NCBI RefSeq assembly: GCF_037076345.1
Contig: NZ_AP024702.1
Span: 4,402,001-4,466,000 of the forward strand
Reading direction: 5' to 3'
Length of the DNA stretch: 64,000 bases
Source: Haloferula helveola
Lineage (GTDB): Bacteria; Verrucomicrobiota; Verrucomicrobiia; Verrucomicrobiales; Akkermansiaceae
Position 1 is the stretch's first letter; each line of letters starts with the position of its first letter. A program made the position numbers and the translations under genes. The notes beneath the pieces were generated by a model. That model worked only from the letters and a program-made list of their open reading frames with translations. It was not told the DNA's origin and did not search any database. Below are positions 23,408-36,112 of this stretch, in pieces.

Positions 23408-24037
23408 ATGGATCCCGTCGAGCCATGGATCGATGCCGATGCGGTCCGGCGGTTGGCCCGCCAGTTGGTTGTGCCGCCCCGTTCCGGTCCTTCGCGCGGC
23501 TCGGAAGACCCCGGATTCGGTCCCGGTTTCGAGGGTTTCATTCCGGGGGGGCAGCCGGCCTTGAAGTCGGTACCCGAGCCCTCGCCTGAGGAAGCTCCCG
23601 AGCCGAAGCCTTTCCTGTCGACCGAGCCTGTCGCCCGCGAAGCTCCCCCGGCTTTGCCCGAGGAGGCGCCGGAAGATGCGGTGCGAGGTCCATTGGTCGC
23701 CCGCATGGAGGGCTTCCGGGACTGGATGGTGAGGAATCTCGACGCGCGCGGCGCGTTCATTCTTGATCGAGAAGGAGAGCCCGTTCTGGACGATCCGGCT
23801 TACGCCAAGCTCCACTTTCTCGCTCGGAGTCTTGCCCAGGCGTATCGCCCGGTGAAGGGCGAGGTGGGGAATGTTCATGTCAAGGTCGGAGCGGAGGCCT
23901 ACCTCACCGTCGTCCCTGTCGATACCGCCTTCGGGCGTCTCGTGCTCGGCACGGTGCTTTCGAAGCCGCTCGATGCCGAATCGGCCGCGGTGGTTGCGGA
24001 GGCGCTGTCACGTGCATCGCGTCCCGAGCGCCGCTGA
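23408..24037 (+). CDS. Roadblock/LC7-like protein with proline-rich N-terminal linker
   Basis: A 209-aa protein. Residues 1-95 are Pro/Glu-rich and probably disordered. The C-terminal ~110 residues read like a Roadblock/LC7 domain (GAFILDREGEPVLDD, LHFLARSLAQAY, VHVKVGAEAYLTVVPV, GRLVLGTVLSKPLDAES). Roadblock proteins such as MglB regulate small GTPases; others pair with ParA-like proteins. It follows the ParA gene after four nt, so the two are almost surely translated together. It ends two nt before the convergent ABC transporter stop. The domain call is moderate confidence. Confidence 0.65.
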   Translation: MDPVEPWIDADAVRRLARQLVVPPRSGPSRGSEDPGFGPGFEGFIPGGQPALKSVPEPSPEEAPEPKPFLSTEPVAREAPPALPEEAPEDAVRGPLVARMEGFRDWMVRNLDARGAFILDREGEPVLDDPAYAKLHFLARSLAQAYRPVKGEVGNVHVKVGAEAYLTVVPVDTAFGRLVLGTVLSKPLDAESAAVVAEALSRASRPERR

Positions 24038-24039
24038 CC

Positions 24040-27000
24040 TCATTTGGTCCTGCGGTTCTGGACGATGAGGGTGATCGCGGTCAGCACACAGGCGACGAGA
24101 TTCGTGACGCCGAGCATCACCGCCGAAAGGTAAACGGTGGGGAGGTCCTGGTTGCCCCATGGTTTCTTGTCGGCGAGGAAGATCTCGGTGCGGCGCCCGA
24201 TCTCCTCGTTGCGGTAGTCCATGCGGAAGGTCTTGGCCTCCTCGACGAGCAGCTCGATCCGCTTGTTGACGAAGTAGTCGGAGAGCGGTTTCGCATCCGG
24301 TGAATCGGGCCGCACCTCCAGTGACTCGAGTTCGAGCATGGTCCCGCCTCGCGCGATCTGGGTCAGACGCTCCGCTGTGTCGGCCGCGGCCTTGTGGCTC
24401 GTGGAGTCCGCCCCGACCAAGAGCTGCAGCGCGCGCTTCATGATCTCGAACCGCTCGCTGCTTCCTTCCTCGAGCGGCGCTTCGCGGGTCTCGATCATTT
24501 CCTTGAAGGTGTCGACCCGGCGCTGGATGCGAATCCGTTCGAGATCGAACGGGTTGCGGGTTGCCTGCGTCACGACCATGCCTTCGTAAGCGAAGCGCAG
24601 CGGCATGTATTTGGCGGGGACCGGGATTCCGCCGCGTTCGCGCTCGATGCCGGCGTTCTCGAATAGGCCCCGGTTCATCTCCCGGAACGGAACGAGCGCG
24701 CCGGCCAGAAGCATCTGGGGAACGAGCAGCAGCGGAACCGCGGTCAGTGCCGCCCTTTCCGTTCTTACCAGGGCGGAGACAAGCAGGGCGAGCGAGGTGC
24801 CCGTGCATGCGGTGAGCGTCATCCACTGCCACTGGTCGATGAGGGTGCCGCGGATTTCCAGGATGTGGTGCCCGACGGCGGTGTAGATCAGGCACTGCAC
24901 GGCCGCAACTACGGCAAGTGCCGTAAATTTGGCGGTGACATACAGGATCGGGCTCGGCTTCGCGTTGCGTTCACGACGGAGGATCGGCCTGTCGCGGAGG
25001 ATCTCGGTCGCCGAGTTGGTCAGGCCGAGGAACATCGCGACCGTGGCCGAGAGGAACATGTAGGCCGGGATGTGGAGGGCGGTGGAGAACTTGTAGGCGC
25101 CTTCGGGTGAAGAGCGCAGGGTGATCGCGATAAGGGCAGCCAGCAGCGGTGCTTCGATGAGCGTTGCGTAGATGGTGCCGCGGTTCCGGAGCTTCGAAAG
25201 GAAGGAGCGGACGAACTGGGTCTGGAAGACGCGGATGGCCTCGCTGATCCTGCGCCGTCCGGTGTGGATCGCCGGGGTGGCGCCGGAGGTGAGCTCGGGG
25301 AGCGATCCGATACGCGAGGGTGGCGCCTGCACTCCAAGCGAGTGGATGAGCACCCGGCTTTCGTATCTTTCCTGCCAAAACGTCGGAGGGAACCGCCGCG
25401 CAGCGGTCGGGCTCTGGCCTCCGCCAATTTGGGCGAGCGGCGTTTCGAGGATGTCGAAAACGAAGTCGGCTCCGAGCGGCGCCTTGGCATCGACCGCGGG
25501 GTGGGGGATCGACAATTCGCCGCAGGCCTCGCGGAAGTATTCGATCATCCCGGACGGGGTGCCGAAGAATGCCAGTCTGCCGCCGTTGTCGAGCAGCAGC
25601 ACCTTGTCGCAAAGTCGCAGGACATTCGCGCCCGGGCGGTGCAGCGAGGCGATCACGATCTTGTCCCGGGCGAGCGAGCGAAGGGTCTCTGCGACGTGCT
25701 CGGAGTCCTTCGACGAGAGTCCGGAAATGGGTTCGTCGAAGAGGAACACTTCCGCGGCACTTCCGAGATCGAGGCCGAGGTTGAGACGGCTGCGTTCCCC
25801 GCCGCTGAGCGTCTTCTCGCCAGGGGCGCCGACGCGGCGTCGGGAAATTCCCTGCAGGCCGAGCTCCGCGAGAATGCCGTCGGCGCGACGGTCGATTTCC
25901 GATTTCGGGAGGGCGGCACGCCGGATCGCCGTGGCGTGCCGCAGGTGCTCGCGCACGCTGAGCTGGGGGTTCAGCGCTTCCTCCTGGGGCATGTTGGCGA
26001 CAAAGCGGACGAGGCTTTCGCGGTGTTCGTAGAGGGACGCTTCGTTCAGCCGGATGCGTCCCCGGCTCGGCTTGCGGTGCCCGGCGAGAATCGAAAGCAG
26101 CGTGCTCTTGCCGCAGCCGCTCGGTCCGATGATGCACATCATCTCGCCGCGGCGGACTTCGAAGCTGATGTTGTCCAGCGCGCGGGCTTCAGGGCCGAAG
26201 TCGTGGATCAGGTCCTCGACCCGGAGCATCTCGATCAGGTTCCTTTCCTCGTCGATGATGCCTTCGCTGAACCGGCATCGCAGCGCCTGCGTGCGCGAGA
26301 TCCGGATGACCGATCCTTCGCGGAGTTGCGCTGAAGCTCGGACCGGCGAGCCATCTGCCAGCACCGGACCTGCTGCCTCCCGGATGAAAACGTCGCCTGT
26401 CCTTTTCTCCGGATCGAAACGGACACGGAGGACTACCCGCGGCGCGAGACCCGGGCTGAGCAGGAGATCGCCGCGTTCGAGAACCGACGGATCGTTCGAA
26501 ATGCGGAAGTCCCGCTGGTCCGCGCTGAGGCGGAATCGTCCGCCGGCCTCCGCCGCGCGGCGCCGCAGGGCGTCGAGGGATGCGGAAAAGCCATTCTCGC
26601 CGCTGAGGCGATCGTGGTGATCGCAAATCACCGGAGCGCCCGGCTGCAAGGGACCGCGGCCGATCACCACGGTGGCGGTCGGCTTGAGAGCTTCGACCTC
26701 GGCATGGAGGCCGAAGCGGATCCGCACCGTGCTCTGGCGGCTTCGCGCCCGCTCGCTGGTCCAGCCGTCTTCGGTGCCGACGAGGAAGATGGTCGAGGGG
26801 TTGCCGGTCAGCGCGACGTTGAGGAAGAAAATCAGGTCCTCGCAAGTCAGGGTCCATCCGGGCACCACCAGTTGCTGCCGGGTCCGCATCCGCAGAAAGT
26901 TTCCTGGCTCCAGCGACCGACCGCGCACCCAAAGCGGAGCCTTACCGGTATTCCGGACGAGGACGAGGTCAGCGGCGCGGTAAACCCGGAATCCGTGCTC

Positions 27001-27546
27001 CGCGGCCTCGAGCGGCAAACGGACGTCGGCATTGTGGCGCCGGGAAAAGATCACGCGCTCGAAGCCCACGGGTGACTCGATCGGAAGCCCTCCCATTTCA
27101 TCGAGGATCTGCCGCGCATGCTCCGGGCGGCCGAGGCGCCGCATGAAGACCTCGAAGGCCGTGCGGCTCCGGTCGCTGCGCCCGACCGCGTCCACCAGCG
27201 TGTAGAGTTGCAGTCCGACCGCCATCTTCTCCGGGTCATCGAGGACCTCGCGCAACTCGGCCGCGGTGGTCGCCAGCGGTTTCGGATCGCGCACGGCCCG
27301 TTGCACCCGCCGGCCCAGCCAGCTGTGGTCGGCCTCGGGGAAGGCGTTGCGCAAAAGGTCGAGAATCAGGTCCGCCTCGCCGGGGGCCAGCCGCCCGTCG
27401 AGCGTCGCGAATCCTGCGAAGGCATCGACCATCATGCCGAGCACGCGCCCGCTCGTCGCGCCCCGTGCCCGGGGTGGCAGCCAATCCCGGCGTTGCCGCC
27501 GTTTCGGGCGGGACGTTTCGGGGTTCCGGGCGGGCGGTTCTGCCAT
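24040..27546 (-). CDS. ABCG-type ABC transporter with long N-terminal TerB/FHA-like region
   Basis: A 1,168-aa protein. ATG 27546 is preferred over an upstream TTG because GGGGAG lies 10 nt before it. The N-terminal ~435 residues include a TerB-like helical part (MMVDAFAGFATLDGRLAPGE) and beta-rich segments resembling FHA domains (APLWVRGRSLEPGNFLRMR). The ATPase domain has Walker A GPSGCGKST (474-482), signature LSGGERSRL and Walker B VFLFDEPISGLSS. The C-terminal ABC2 membrane part holds about six helices (SATVAMFLGLTN, LYVTAKFTALAVVAAVQCLI, LTAVPLLLVPQMLLAGALV). Half-transporters of this layout export lipids or unknown compounds and may dimerise. It is convergent with the ParA-roadblock pair. 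Confidence 0.88.
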   Translation of the reverse strand: MAEPPARNPETSRPKRRQRRDWLPPRARGATSGRVLGMMVDAFAGFATLDGRLAPGEADLILDLLRNAFPEADHSWLGRRVQRAVRDPKPLATTAAELREVLDDPEKMAVGLQLYTLVDAVGRSDRSRTAFEVFMRRLGRPEHARQILDEMGGLPIESPVGFERVIFSRRHNADVRLPLEAAEHGFRVYRAADLVLVRNTGKAPLWVRGRSLEPGNFLRMRTRQQLVVPGWTLTCEDLIFFLNVALTGNPSTIFLVGTEDGWTSERARSRQSTVRIRFGLHAEVEALKPTATVVIGRGPLQPGAPVICDHHDRLSGENGFSASLDALRRRAAEAGGRFRLSADQRDFRISNDPSVLERGDLLLSPGLAPRVVLRVRFDPEKRTGDVFIREAAGPVLADGSPVRASAQLREGSVIRISRTQALRCRFSEGIIDEERNLIEMLRVEDLIHDFGPEARALDNISFEVRRGEMMCIIGPSGCGKSTLLSILAGHRKPSRGRIRLNEASLYEHRESLVRFVANMPQEEALNPQLSVREHLRHATAIRRAALPKSEIDRRADGILAELGLQGISRRRVGAPGEKTLSGGERSRLNLGLDLGSAAEVFLFDEPISGLSSKDSEHVAETLRSLARDKIVIASLHRPGANVLRLCDKVLLLDNGGRLAFFGTPSGMIEYFREACGELSIPHPAVDAKAPLGADFVFDILETPLAQIGGGQSPTAARRFPPTFWQERYESRVLIHSLGVQAPPSRIGSLPELTSGATPAIHTGRRRISEAIRVFQTQFVRSFLSKLRNRGTIYATLIEAPLLAALIAITLRSSPEGAYKFSTALHIPAYMFLSATVAMFLGLTNSATEILRDRPILRRERNAKPSPILYVTAKFTALAVVAAVQCLIYTAVGHHILEIRGTLIDQWQWMTLTACTGTSLALLVSALVRTERAALTAVPLLLVPQMLLAGALVPFREMNRGLFENAGIERERGGIPVPAKYMPLRFAYEGMVVTQATRNPFDLERIRIQRRVDTFKEMIETREAPLEEGSSERFEIMKRALQLLVGADSTSHKAAADTAERLTQIARGGTMLELESLEVRPDSPDAKPLSDYFVNKRIELLVEEAKTFRMDYRNEEIGRRTEIFLADKKPWGNQDLPTVYLSAVMLGVTNLVACVLTAITLIVQNRRTK

Positions 27547-27640
27547 CGGGCGGATGCTCCCCGATGCGATTCTCGAGGGCAAGAACGGCCGGAAAAAATG
27601 GGGTTTCCTTTCCCCGGGCCGGGGCTAGGCTCCCCCGCCT

Positions 27641-27669
27641 TTGCCCCTTGGCGTGTTGCGTGCTAGAAT
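27641..27669 (+). promoter_or_regulatory. Candidate sigma70 promoter of ftsH
   Basis: TTGCCC (27641-27646), 17-nt spacer, TAGAAT (27664-27669), with the ftsH ATG 40 nt downstream. The -10 matches TATAAT at five of six positions; the -35 is weaker (four of six). Confidence 0.45.
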
Positions 27670-27708
27670 TCTGCCGCGACCCGAAACGGGGCGCCTGTCA
27701 CATCCATC

Positions 27709-30063
<2,355 letters not shown>

Positions 30064-30093
30064 CACTCGATCCAAACAACAAGTCTCTACCAG

Positions 30094-30125
30094 CGCGCCG
30101 GCATCTGCCGGCGCGTTTGGTTTTT
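30094..30125 (+). terminator. Intrinsic terminator of ftsH
   Basis: CGCGCCGGCA (30094-30103) and TGCCGGCGCG (30106-30115) form a perfect 10-bp stem with a 2-nt apparent loop (opening to a tetraloop), followed by TTTGGTTTTT. Confidence 0.85.
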
Positions 30126-30228
30126 CAGGGCCTCGGATGGTCGGCAGAAGTGCCGCGAGCATCTGCTTTGAGGGGTGATCCAACTTGGGGCTTGGTCGCG
30201 GAAGCGGTCGCAACCTAGGTTTGCTTCT

Positions 30229-31389
30229 ATGGCAGTAACCGAAGTCACAAGCACCAGCTGGTTCGGGCGGATCGGGGATTCGATCAAGGGCATCCTGTTC
30301 GGGATCGTGCTCATCATCGTCTCGTTGATCCTCATGGTGTGGAACGAGCGCAATGCGGTCCGTGACATCCAGGCTAACAATGAGATCGGTCGAGAGGTCA
30401 TCACGGTTCCAAACGCCGAAGTGAGTCCCGGGAACGAGGGAAAGCTGGTGCATCTCAACGGTCCGGCGATGACGGACGATGTGGTCGGCAACATGGACTT
30501 CGGGATCGAGGAAACCGCGGTGCGGCTCTCATGGGAGTCCGAGATCTACCAGTGGGTGGAGGAGAAGGACACCGAGACCAAGAAGAAGCTCGGTGGAGGC
30601 GAGGAGACGGTGACGACCTACAGCTACCGCAAAGAGTGGGTGGACGGGCCGGTCAATTCCTCCGGGTTCAAGGAGAAGGGTCACGACAACACCGGGAAGC
30701 AGAAGTTTCCGAGCGGTTCGTCGCAGGCCGAGAACGTGACGCTTGGAGCGTTCATGCTGCCTTCCGGCCTCATTTCCCAGATGGACTGGTCCGAACGCTA
30801 CACCCTCAGCGAGTTGCCCGACGATTTCGCGACGACGGGGAGCATCGAGGACGGCGTGTTCTACACGGGAGTCCCGTCGCAACCGAAAGTCGGGGATGAA
30901 CGCGTGACCTTCCGGATCACCCGACCGGATGATGTGAGCGTGATGGCCGTCCAGAAGGGTGACTCCTTTGACAAATACACCGCAAAGAACGGGAAGACCA
31001 AGTTTCTCCTCTATCCCGGGTTGCTCACGGCCGAGCAGGTGGTCGAAGGGGAAGAGGCGAAGGCGAAGATGCTTCGCTGGATCCTCCGGGGCGTGGGCGT
31101 GTTCGCGATGTTCATCGGCTTCACGATGCTGCTGAAGCCGCTCTCCGTGCTTGCCGATGTGATCCCGTTCGTCGGCTCGCTGGTAGGAGCCGCAGGTGCG
31201 GCGGTCTCGCTGTTGCTTTCGCTCGGGATCAGCTTCGTGGTGATCGCGATCAGCTGGATCGCGTTCCGTCCGATGATCGGAATCCCGCTGCTGGTCGTCG
31301 GGGTCGGCTGCTTCGTCCTGATCGTGAGGAAGCTGGCCAAGGGGCGAGAGGCGGCGGGAACGCCACCTCCGCCTCCGGGGATGGCCTGA
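30229..31389 (+). CDS. TMEM43/LUMA-family membrane protein
   Basis: A 386-aa protein from ATG 30229 (an earlier in-frame start would add 18 residues of no clear character). The first helix is at about residues 18-40 (GILFGIVLIIVSLILMVW), directly followed by NERNAVRD. The extracytoplasmic domain contains EIYQWVEEKD...TYSYRKEWVDGPVNSSGFKE, the hallmark of the TMEM43 family (formerly DUF1625). Three or four helices close the protein (about residues 284-375). In humans TMEM43 is an inner-nuclear-membrane and ER protein; the bacterial role is unknown. It converges exactly with the AIM24 gene: its TGA and the other gene's stop form TGATCA. Confidence 0.85.
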   Translation: MAVTEVTSTSWFGRIGDSIKGILFGIVLIIVSLILMVWNERNAVRDIQANNEIGREVITVPNAEVSPGNEGKLVHLNGPAMTDDVVGNMDFGIEETAVRLSWESEIYQWVEEKDTETKKKLGGGEETVTTYSYRKEWVDGPVNSSGFKEKGHDNTGKQKFPSGSSQAENVTLGAFMLPSGLISQMDWSERYTLSELPDDFATTGSIEDGVFYTGVPSQPKVGDERVTFRITRPDDVSVMAVQKGDSFDKYTAKNGKTKFLLYPGLLTAEQVVEGEEAKAKMLRWILRGVGVFAMFIGFTMLLKPLSVLADVIPFVGSLVGAAGAAVSLLLSLGISFVVIAISWIAFRPMIGIPLLVVGVGCFVLIVRKLAKGREAAGTPPPPPGMA

Positions 31390-32391
31390 TCAGTCGCCGT
31401 CGAGAAGATTTCCGAGTCCTCCGAGGACCGAGCCTTCGCCCTTGCCGCCGCTGCCGACGTTCTGCAGCACGCGGTCGGCGAGCCGGGAGAACGGCAGGCT
31501 CTGAAGCCATACCGTGCCGTGTCCGCGCAAGGTCGCGAGGAACAGGCCTTCGCCCCCGAAGAACATGCTCTTGAGGTTGCCGGCGCGCTGGATGTCGTAC
31601 TGGACGCCGTCGGTGAACGCGACCAGGCAGCCGGTATCGACCCGCAGTGTCTCGCCCTTGAGCTCCCGTTTGATGATGGTGCCGCCGGCGTGGATGAAGC
31701 ACATGCCGTCGCCGGTGAGGCGCTGCAGGATGAAGCCCTCGCCCCCGAAGAAGCCGGCGCCGAGCTTGCGGTTGAACGCGATGCTGACTTTGGTGCCGTA
31801 AGCCGCGCAAAGGAACGCGTCTTTCTGGCAGGTGACGCCACCGCCCATTGTGGCGAGGTTCATGGGAATGATCTTCCCGGGATAGGGTGCAGCGAACGCT
31901 GCCCGCCGCTTGCCTGAGGAGCCATGGTGCGTGAAGTGGGTCATGAAGATCGACTCGCCCGTGAGCGCGCGTTTTCCGACCGAGAGCAGCTTGCCCATCA
32001 TGCCTTGGTTGGGCTCCGAACCGTCGCCCATTTTCGCTTCGAAGGTGATGTCCTCCTCAAGATAGTTCATCGCACCGGCTTCCGCGATGACGGTCTCGCC
32101 GGGATCCAGCTCGACCTCGACGATCTGCATGTCGTCTCCGAACAATTCGTAGTCGACCTCATGGCTTCGCTGGCCTGGCGGCGGGGTGCCGGCGGGCATG
32201 GGTGGAGGATTGCTTGGCACGTCGGCGAAGATCTGCGGCAGCACCGTTCCGGCCGGCTGCCAGTTTGCCATACCGGTCTTCCAGACATTCGTCTGCGGAG
32301 TGATTTCACCGGAATTGACCAAGGGAAGAAGCTCCTCTTCCACGATCTGCTTGGTCTGGTTGCTTTTGTCGAGATAGTGCCAAACGTCCAT
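31390..32391 (-). CDS. GYF-2 domain fused to AIM24/TIGR00266-family protein
   Basis: A 333-aa protein; ATG 32391 starts [12 protein letters not shown] and is preferred over a longer frame whose first 50 residues look non-coding. Residues 1-55 match the bacterial GYF_2 domain ([23 protein letters not shown]... [12 protein letters not shown]), a likely peptide-binding module. A Pro-rich linker leads to the AIM24-type beta-helix/trimer domain (about 95-320; [37 protein letters not shown]). AIM24 relatives affect mitochondrial inner-membrane organisation; the bacterial function is unknown. A disordered Gly-rich tail follows. It is tail-to-tail with the TMEM43 gene. Confidence 0.85.
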   Translation of the reverse strand: MDVWHYLDKSNQTKQIVEEELLPLVNSGEITPQTNVWKTGMANWQPAGTVLPQIFADVPSNPPPMPAGTPPPGQRSHEVDYELFGDDMQIVEVELDPGETVIAEAGAMNYLEEDITFEAKMGDGSEPNQGMMGKLLSVGKRALTGESIFMTHFTHHGSSGKRRAAFAAPYPGKIIPMNLATMGGGVTCQKDAFLCAAYGTKVSIAFNRKLGAGFFGGEGFILQRLTGDGMCFIHAGGTIIKRELKGETLRVDTGCLVAFTDGVQYDIQRAGNLKSMFFGGEGLFLATLRGHGTVWLQSLPFSRLADRVLQNVGSGGKGEGSVLGGLGNLLDGD

Positions 32392-32610
32392 GTCGCCGAG
32401 CTTCCTAGCACGGCCCGGGAGAGATGCGAACTTACAATCGGTTCCAGGTTTTCCAATGGCTTGAGGAAGTGGGCAAGGGAAGGGGAGGCTGTGATTTGCC
32501 CGAAGATTTGTGTGGAGCCTCCGTGCTGAAAATTGGCTCATATGGGCGCTTTTCGACCTGTTTCGTGACAGAAGAACCTCCTTTGGGGAGTTTAGACGGG
32601 GCTTCGTCCC

Positions 32611-34737
32611 ATGTCTGATTCGCTACCCAACCCAAGAATGATGCTGTCACCCCGTCCCACCGGCTGTGCTCTAAAAGTAGGCTCGAAGTCCGTCAAAGGA
32701 ACGATGGTGGGGTGGGCCTTGTTGGTGACCGCGTGCGCGCCTGTTGCTTTGGGCGACGAGGCTGTGGTGCTGGGCAACCGGTTCCTGTCACGGGAAGTCG
32801 TCGTTACGGATGGCACCCTCGGGACGAAGCTTCTCGGCAACCGAATCCTCGGAGTGGACACGAAGTCGGGAGGCGACGAGTTCGCAATCTCGCTCACGGA
32901 CGGAAGCGGGAAGGAGCGCCGATTGACGGCCGGTGATTTCGAGGTCGAATCGCTCGTTTCCTCGAAGGCGGAAGGTCGGAAAGAGGTGCTCGCAAAGCTC
33001 TCGGGTTCGGACTTGCCGGTGGATCTTCAGGTTCGCTACTGGCTGGAGGGAGAGAAGCCGTGGATGCGAAAGGAGATCTCCATCCATGCAAAGGAAGATG
33101 TCGTGGTTCGGGAAATCGCGGTCGAGGAGATCCGGTTGCCGGGTGCGTTCGAACCTTATCACGCGGATGAGTTTACGGCACGCGGCCCGTCGAAGTGGCG
33201 GCCTCCGCTCGGGCAGCCGGTCTATGCGGAGCCTTCGGCGACCTGGTGGGGTGTAGAGTTTCCGGCCGCGCGGAACACGTCTGAAGGGGCGGGTATCAAG
33301 TGCCGCTATCTCACGGATCGCCCGCTCGTTAAAGGCCAGGTTCTCAAATCCCATCCTGCCGTCTGGGGCGTGGCCGACCGGGCGGACTTTCTGAAGGATG
33401 CGTTTTTCGACTACATCGACGCGACCCGGGCACGTCCGCTTCGACTACAAACGCAGTACAATTCCTGGTTCGACTACAGCCGCGGCGTGGACGCGAAGAA
33501 GTTCGCTGCGAGTGTCGCCAAGGTCCACGAGGAGTTGGTGATCGACCGAGGCGTTCATCCGCTGAGGGCCTATGTGATCGATGATGGTTGGCAGGACACC
33601 GGTGCCGATTGGACGAAGTCGGGTGTGTGGCCGGTGAATGGGAAATTCGACAAGGACTTCGCCCGCTCGTTCGCTGCCACACGGGCCGCCGATTCCCGGT
33701 TGGGACTCTGGCTGAGCCCGGGCTGCCTCTTCGGTGCCCAAGGGGCGATCGGCAAGATGAGGGAGGCCGGTTGGGAGTCGCTGGATCCGTGGATGTCGAT
33801 GACCGGGGAAGACTATATGAAGGCTCTGGAAGAGCGGATGGTGGCTCTGGCCGGGGACGGGGTTTCCTACTTCAAACTCGATGGGGTGTTCGGCCACCTG
33901 AATCAACGGACCTTCAAGGTCGAAGGCTTCAAGGGGTCGGAACCTGAACTCAACGACAAGAAGCACGACGAAGCCAAGGAGCGCTACCTGAGTCTGGGGT
34001 CGGAACGGTTGATGGCCATCTTTGCCAAGATGGCGGAGGCGAATCCCGACGTTTACATCGTGATCTCCAACGGGGCCTTCCTCAGCTCGTGGTGGCTGCA
34101 GCACATCGATGCGGTGTGGATGATCAATGCCGGAGACGCGGCCGGGGGAGCCGATCGCACCGGCGAGCTCGTCTATCGTGATGCACGCTACTACCAGCTC
34201 GCGTCAGCCGAACGTGACAACACCCAGTTTCCCCTCCACTCGATCTTCAACCACGAGCCGAAGAAGACCTCCACCGGCGAGGAGCCCGATGTCTTCCGTC
34301 GCTATCTCTACATGAACCTTTCCCGGGGTACGGGATTCGTGGAGCTCTACCTGAAGACCTTCCAGCTGAGCGAAAGCGACTGGGAGGTGCTCGCCGAGGC
34401 GATGAAGTGGGTGGAAGAGGTGTTCCCGAATTTCGAACGTTCACGGATGCACGGAGGCGATCCGGCAAAGGGCGAGGCGTATGGCTACACCGGCTGGGTC
34501 GGCGAAAGCGGCTACCTATCGGTCCATAATCCGTCCGACAAGCCACAGACCTACAGCGTGGTGCTCGACCGTGGGTTCGGGTTGCCCGCGGGCACCAAGG
34601 ATTTCGGCTACCGCGTGACATCGCCGTTGGCGGGCGATACGGACGGCCTGCCCGAAGCGGTCCGATACGGCGACGCATTGAGCATCAAGCTCCCGGCCAA
34701 GGCGGTCCGGGTGATCGAGTTCACCGCCGCGAAGTAA
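32611..34737 (+). CDS. Exported clan GH-D glycosidase (GH36/alpha-galactosidase-like)
   Basis: A 708-aa frame from ATG 32611; ATG 32704 ([20 protein letters not shown]) would give a tidier signal peptide and could be the true start. After a beta-sandwich domain (~residues 50-270), the TIM barrel shows [28 protein letters not shown], and the nucleophile motif YFKLDGVF (D424 from 32611). [11 protein letters not shown] is a candidate for the acid/base strand. This pattern fits GH36-type alpha-galactosidases or relatives. Substrate specificity cannot be set. It stands alone, divergent from AIM24 and convergent with clpX (19-bp gap). Confidence 0.75.
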   Translation: MSDSLPNPRMMLSPRPTGCALKVGSKSVKGTMVGWALLVTACAPVALGDEAVVLGNRFLSREVVVTDGTLGTKLLGNRILGVDTKSGGDEFAISLTDGSGKERRLTAGDFEVESLVSSKAEGRKEVLAKLSGSDLPVDLQVRYWLEGEKPWMRKEISIHAKEDVVVREIAVEEIRLPGAFEPYHADEFTARGPSKWRPPLGQPVYAEPSATWWGVEFPAARNTSEGAGIKCRYLTDRPLVKGQVLKSHPAVWGVADRADFLKDAFFDYIDATRARPLRLQTQYNSWFDYSRGVDAKKFAASVAKVHEELVIDRGVHPLRAYVIDDGWQDTGADWTKSGVWPVNGKFDKDFARSFAATRAADSRLGLWLSPGCLFGAQGAIGKMREAGWESLDPWMSMTGEDYMKALEERMVALAGDGVSYFKLDGVFGHLNQRTFKVEGFKGSEPELNDKKHDEAKERYLSLGSERLMAIFAKMAEANPDVYIVISNGAFLSSWWLQHIDAVWMINAGDAAGGADRTGELVYRDARYYQLASAERDNTQFPLHSIFNHEPKKTSTGEEPDVFRRYLYMNLSRGTGFVELYLKTFQLSESDWEVLAEAMKWVEEVFPNFERSRMHGGDPAKGEAYGYTGWVGESGYLSVHNPSDKPQTYSVVLDRGFGLPAGTKDFGYRVTSPLAGDTDGLPEAVRYGDALSIKLPAKAVRVIEFTAAK

Positions 34738-34756
34738 GTCTGTCGGGCCCGGGTCG

Positions 34757-36034
34757 TCAGGCGGCGTCCTTGTCGGTGCGGCGCTTGCGGATCACAGGTG
34801 GCCGTTCTCCGGTCACCACCGCACGGTTGATCGTCACAGATTCGACATCGTCGCGGGACGGCAGTTCGTACATCAGGTCGAGCATCAGGCGTTCGAAGAT
34901 CGAGCGCAGGGCACGGGCACCGGTTCCTCGGCGCACCGCTTCCTCGGCAAGGGCGCGGAGAGCGTCCTTCGTGACCTTGAGCTTCACGTCGAGCAGCGCG
35001 AGTTGCTTCGAGTACTGTTTGACCAAGGCGTTCTTCGGCTCGGTCAGAATCGTTACGAGTTCCTCCTCGGTCAGCTGGCGGAGCGACGAGATCACGGGAA
35101 GTCGTCCGATGAACTCCGGGATCAGGCCGAAGTGAAGGAGGTCCTCCGGTTGGACCTGATCGAGCGCGTCGGGGGACTCGCCGTCCTCCTTGCCCTGGAT
35201 CCCGTGGAAACCGAGAGCGCTGCGTCCGAGGCGTCGCTGGATGATGTCGGGCAAGCCGACAAACGCGCCACCGCAGACGAAGAGGATCTTCTCGGTGTTG
35301 ATCTGAATGTACTCTTGCTGCGGGTGCTTGCGGCCACCCTGGGGCGGCACGTTGCAGATCGTGCCCTCAAGAATCTTGAGAAGCGCCTGCTGGACCCCTT
35401 CGCCCGAGACGTCGCGGGTGATCGAAACGTTGTCCGTCTTGCGGCCGATCTTGTCGATCTCGTCGACGTAGATGATGCCCTGTTCGGCTCGCTCGACATC
35501 GAAGTCGGCCGCTTGGAGCAGACGCAGAATGATGTTCTCGACATCCTCGCCAACGTAGCCGGCTTCCGTAAGAGTCGTCGCATCGACGATGCAGAAGGGC
35601 ACGTCGAGCAAACGTGCGAGGGTGCGGGCCAAAAGGGTCTTGCCCGACCCGGTCGGTCCGAGGAGGAGGACGTTCGACTTCTCGATCTCGACATCGGCGA
35701 ATTCGCCTTCGTCCAGAGCGTCACCTTGCCGGAGCCGCTGGTAGTGGTTGTAGACAGCTACCGACAGAACCTTCTTGGCCTGTTCCTGACCGACCACGAA
35801 TTCGTCGAGGCGGCGCCGCAGTTCGGCGGGCGGCAGCAGGCGGCGGCTGGCCGGTCCAGGAGCATGCGACTTGGGCGGGCCTTCGCCGCCGGAGAGCTCC
35901 TTGTCGAGGATGTTGGAGCACACCTCGACGCACTCGTTGCAGATGTAGACGCCGGGCCCTGCGATGAGTTTTTTGACTTCCGAGTGACTCTTTCCGCAGA
36001 AGGAGCACATCGTGAGGTTGGATGCTCGTGCCAT
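34757..36034 (-). CDS. clpX: ATP-dependent protease ATPase subunit ClpX
   Basis: A 425-aa protein; ATG 36034 gives [15 protein letters not shown], placing the four zinc-finger Cys at 10, 13, 32 and 35. The AAA module carries Walker [15 protein letters not shown], Walker [13 protein letters not shown], and the sensor region near [12 protein letters not shown]. The ClpP-binding loop reads LGF (GRSALGFHG), equivalent to the IGF loop. ClpX unfolds tagged proteins and feeds ClpP. It follows clpP but is separated from it by a terminator-like hairpin, so it may have its own promoter. Confidence 0.97.
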   Translation of the reverse strand: MARASNLTMCSFCGKSHSEVKKLIAGPGVYICNECVEVCSNILDKELSGGEGPPKSHAPGPASRRLLPPAELRRRLDEFVVGQEQAKKVLSVAVYNHYQRLRQGDALDEGEFADVEIEKSNVLLLGPTGSGKTLLARTLARLLDVPFCIVDATTLTEAGYVGEDVENIILRLLQAADFDVERAEQGIIYVDEIDKIGRKTDNVSITRDVSGEGVQQALLKILEGTICNVPPQGGRKHPQQEYIQINTEKILFVCGGAFVGLPDIIQRRLGRSALGFHGIQGKEDGESPDALDQVQPEDLLHFGLIPEFIGRLPVISSLRQLTEEELVTILTEPKNALVKQYSKQLALLDVKLKVTKDALRALAEEAVRRGTGARALRSIFERLMLDLMYELPSRDDVESVTINRAVVTGERPPVIRKRRTDKDAA

Positions 36035-36049
36035 CGATGATCGGGTTGG

Positions 36050-36090
36050 GAATAAGAAAGGGTGCCGGAGGCGTGACGCCCACGACACCC
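36050..36090 (-). terminator. Terminator-like hairpin between clpP and clpX
   Basis: On the minus strand, GGGTG-TCG-TGGGCGT pairs with ACGCC-TCC-GGCACCC with small internal loops, followed by TTTCTTATT. It lies directly after the clpP stop and before the clpX start, and would partly uncouple the two genes. Confidence 0.5.
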
Positions 36091-36112
36091 TGAAAGAATA
36101 GCGGAACTTTGG

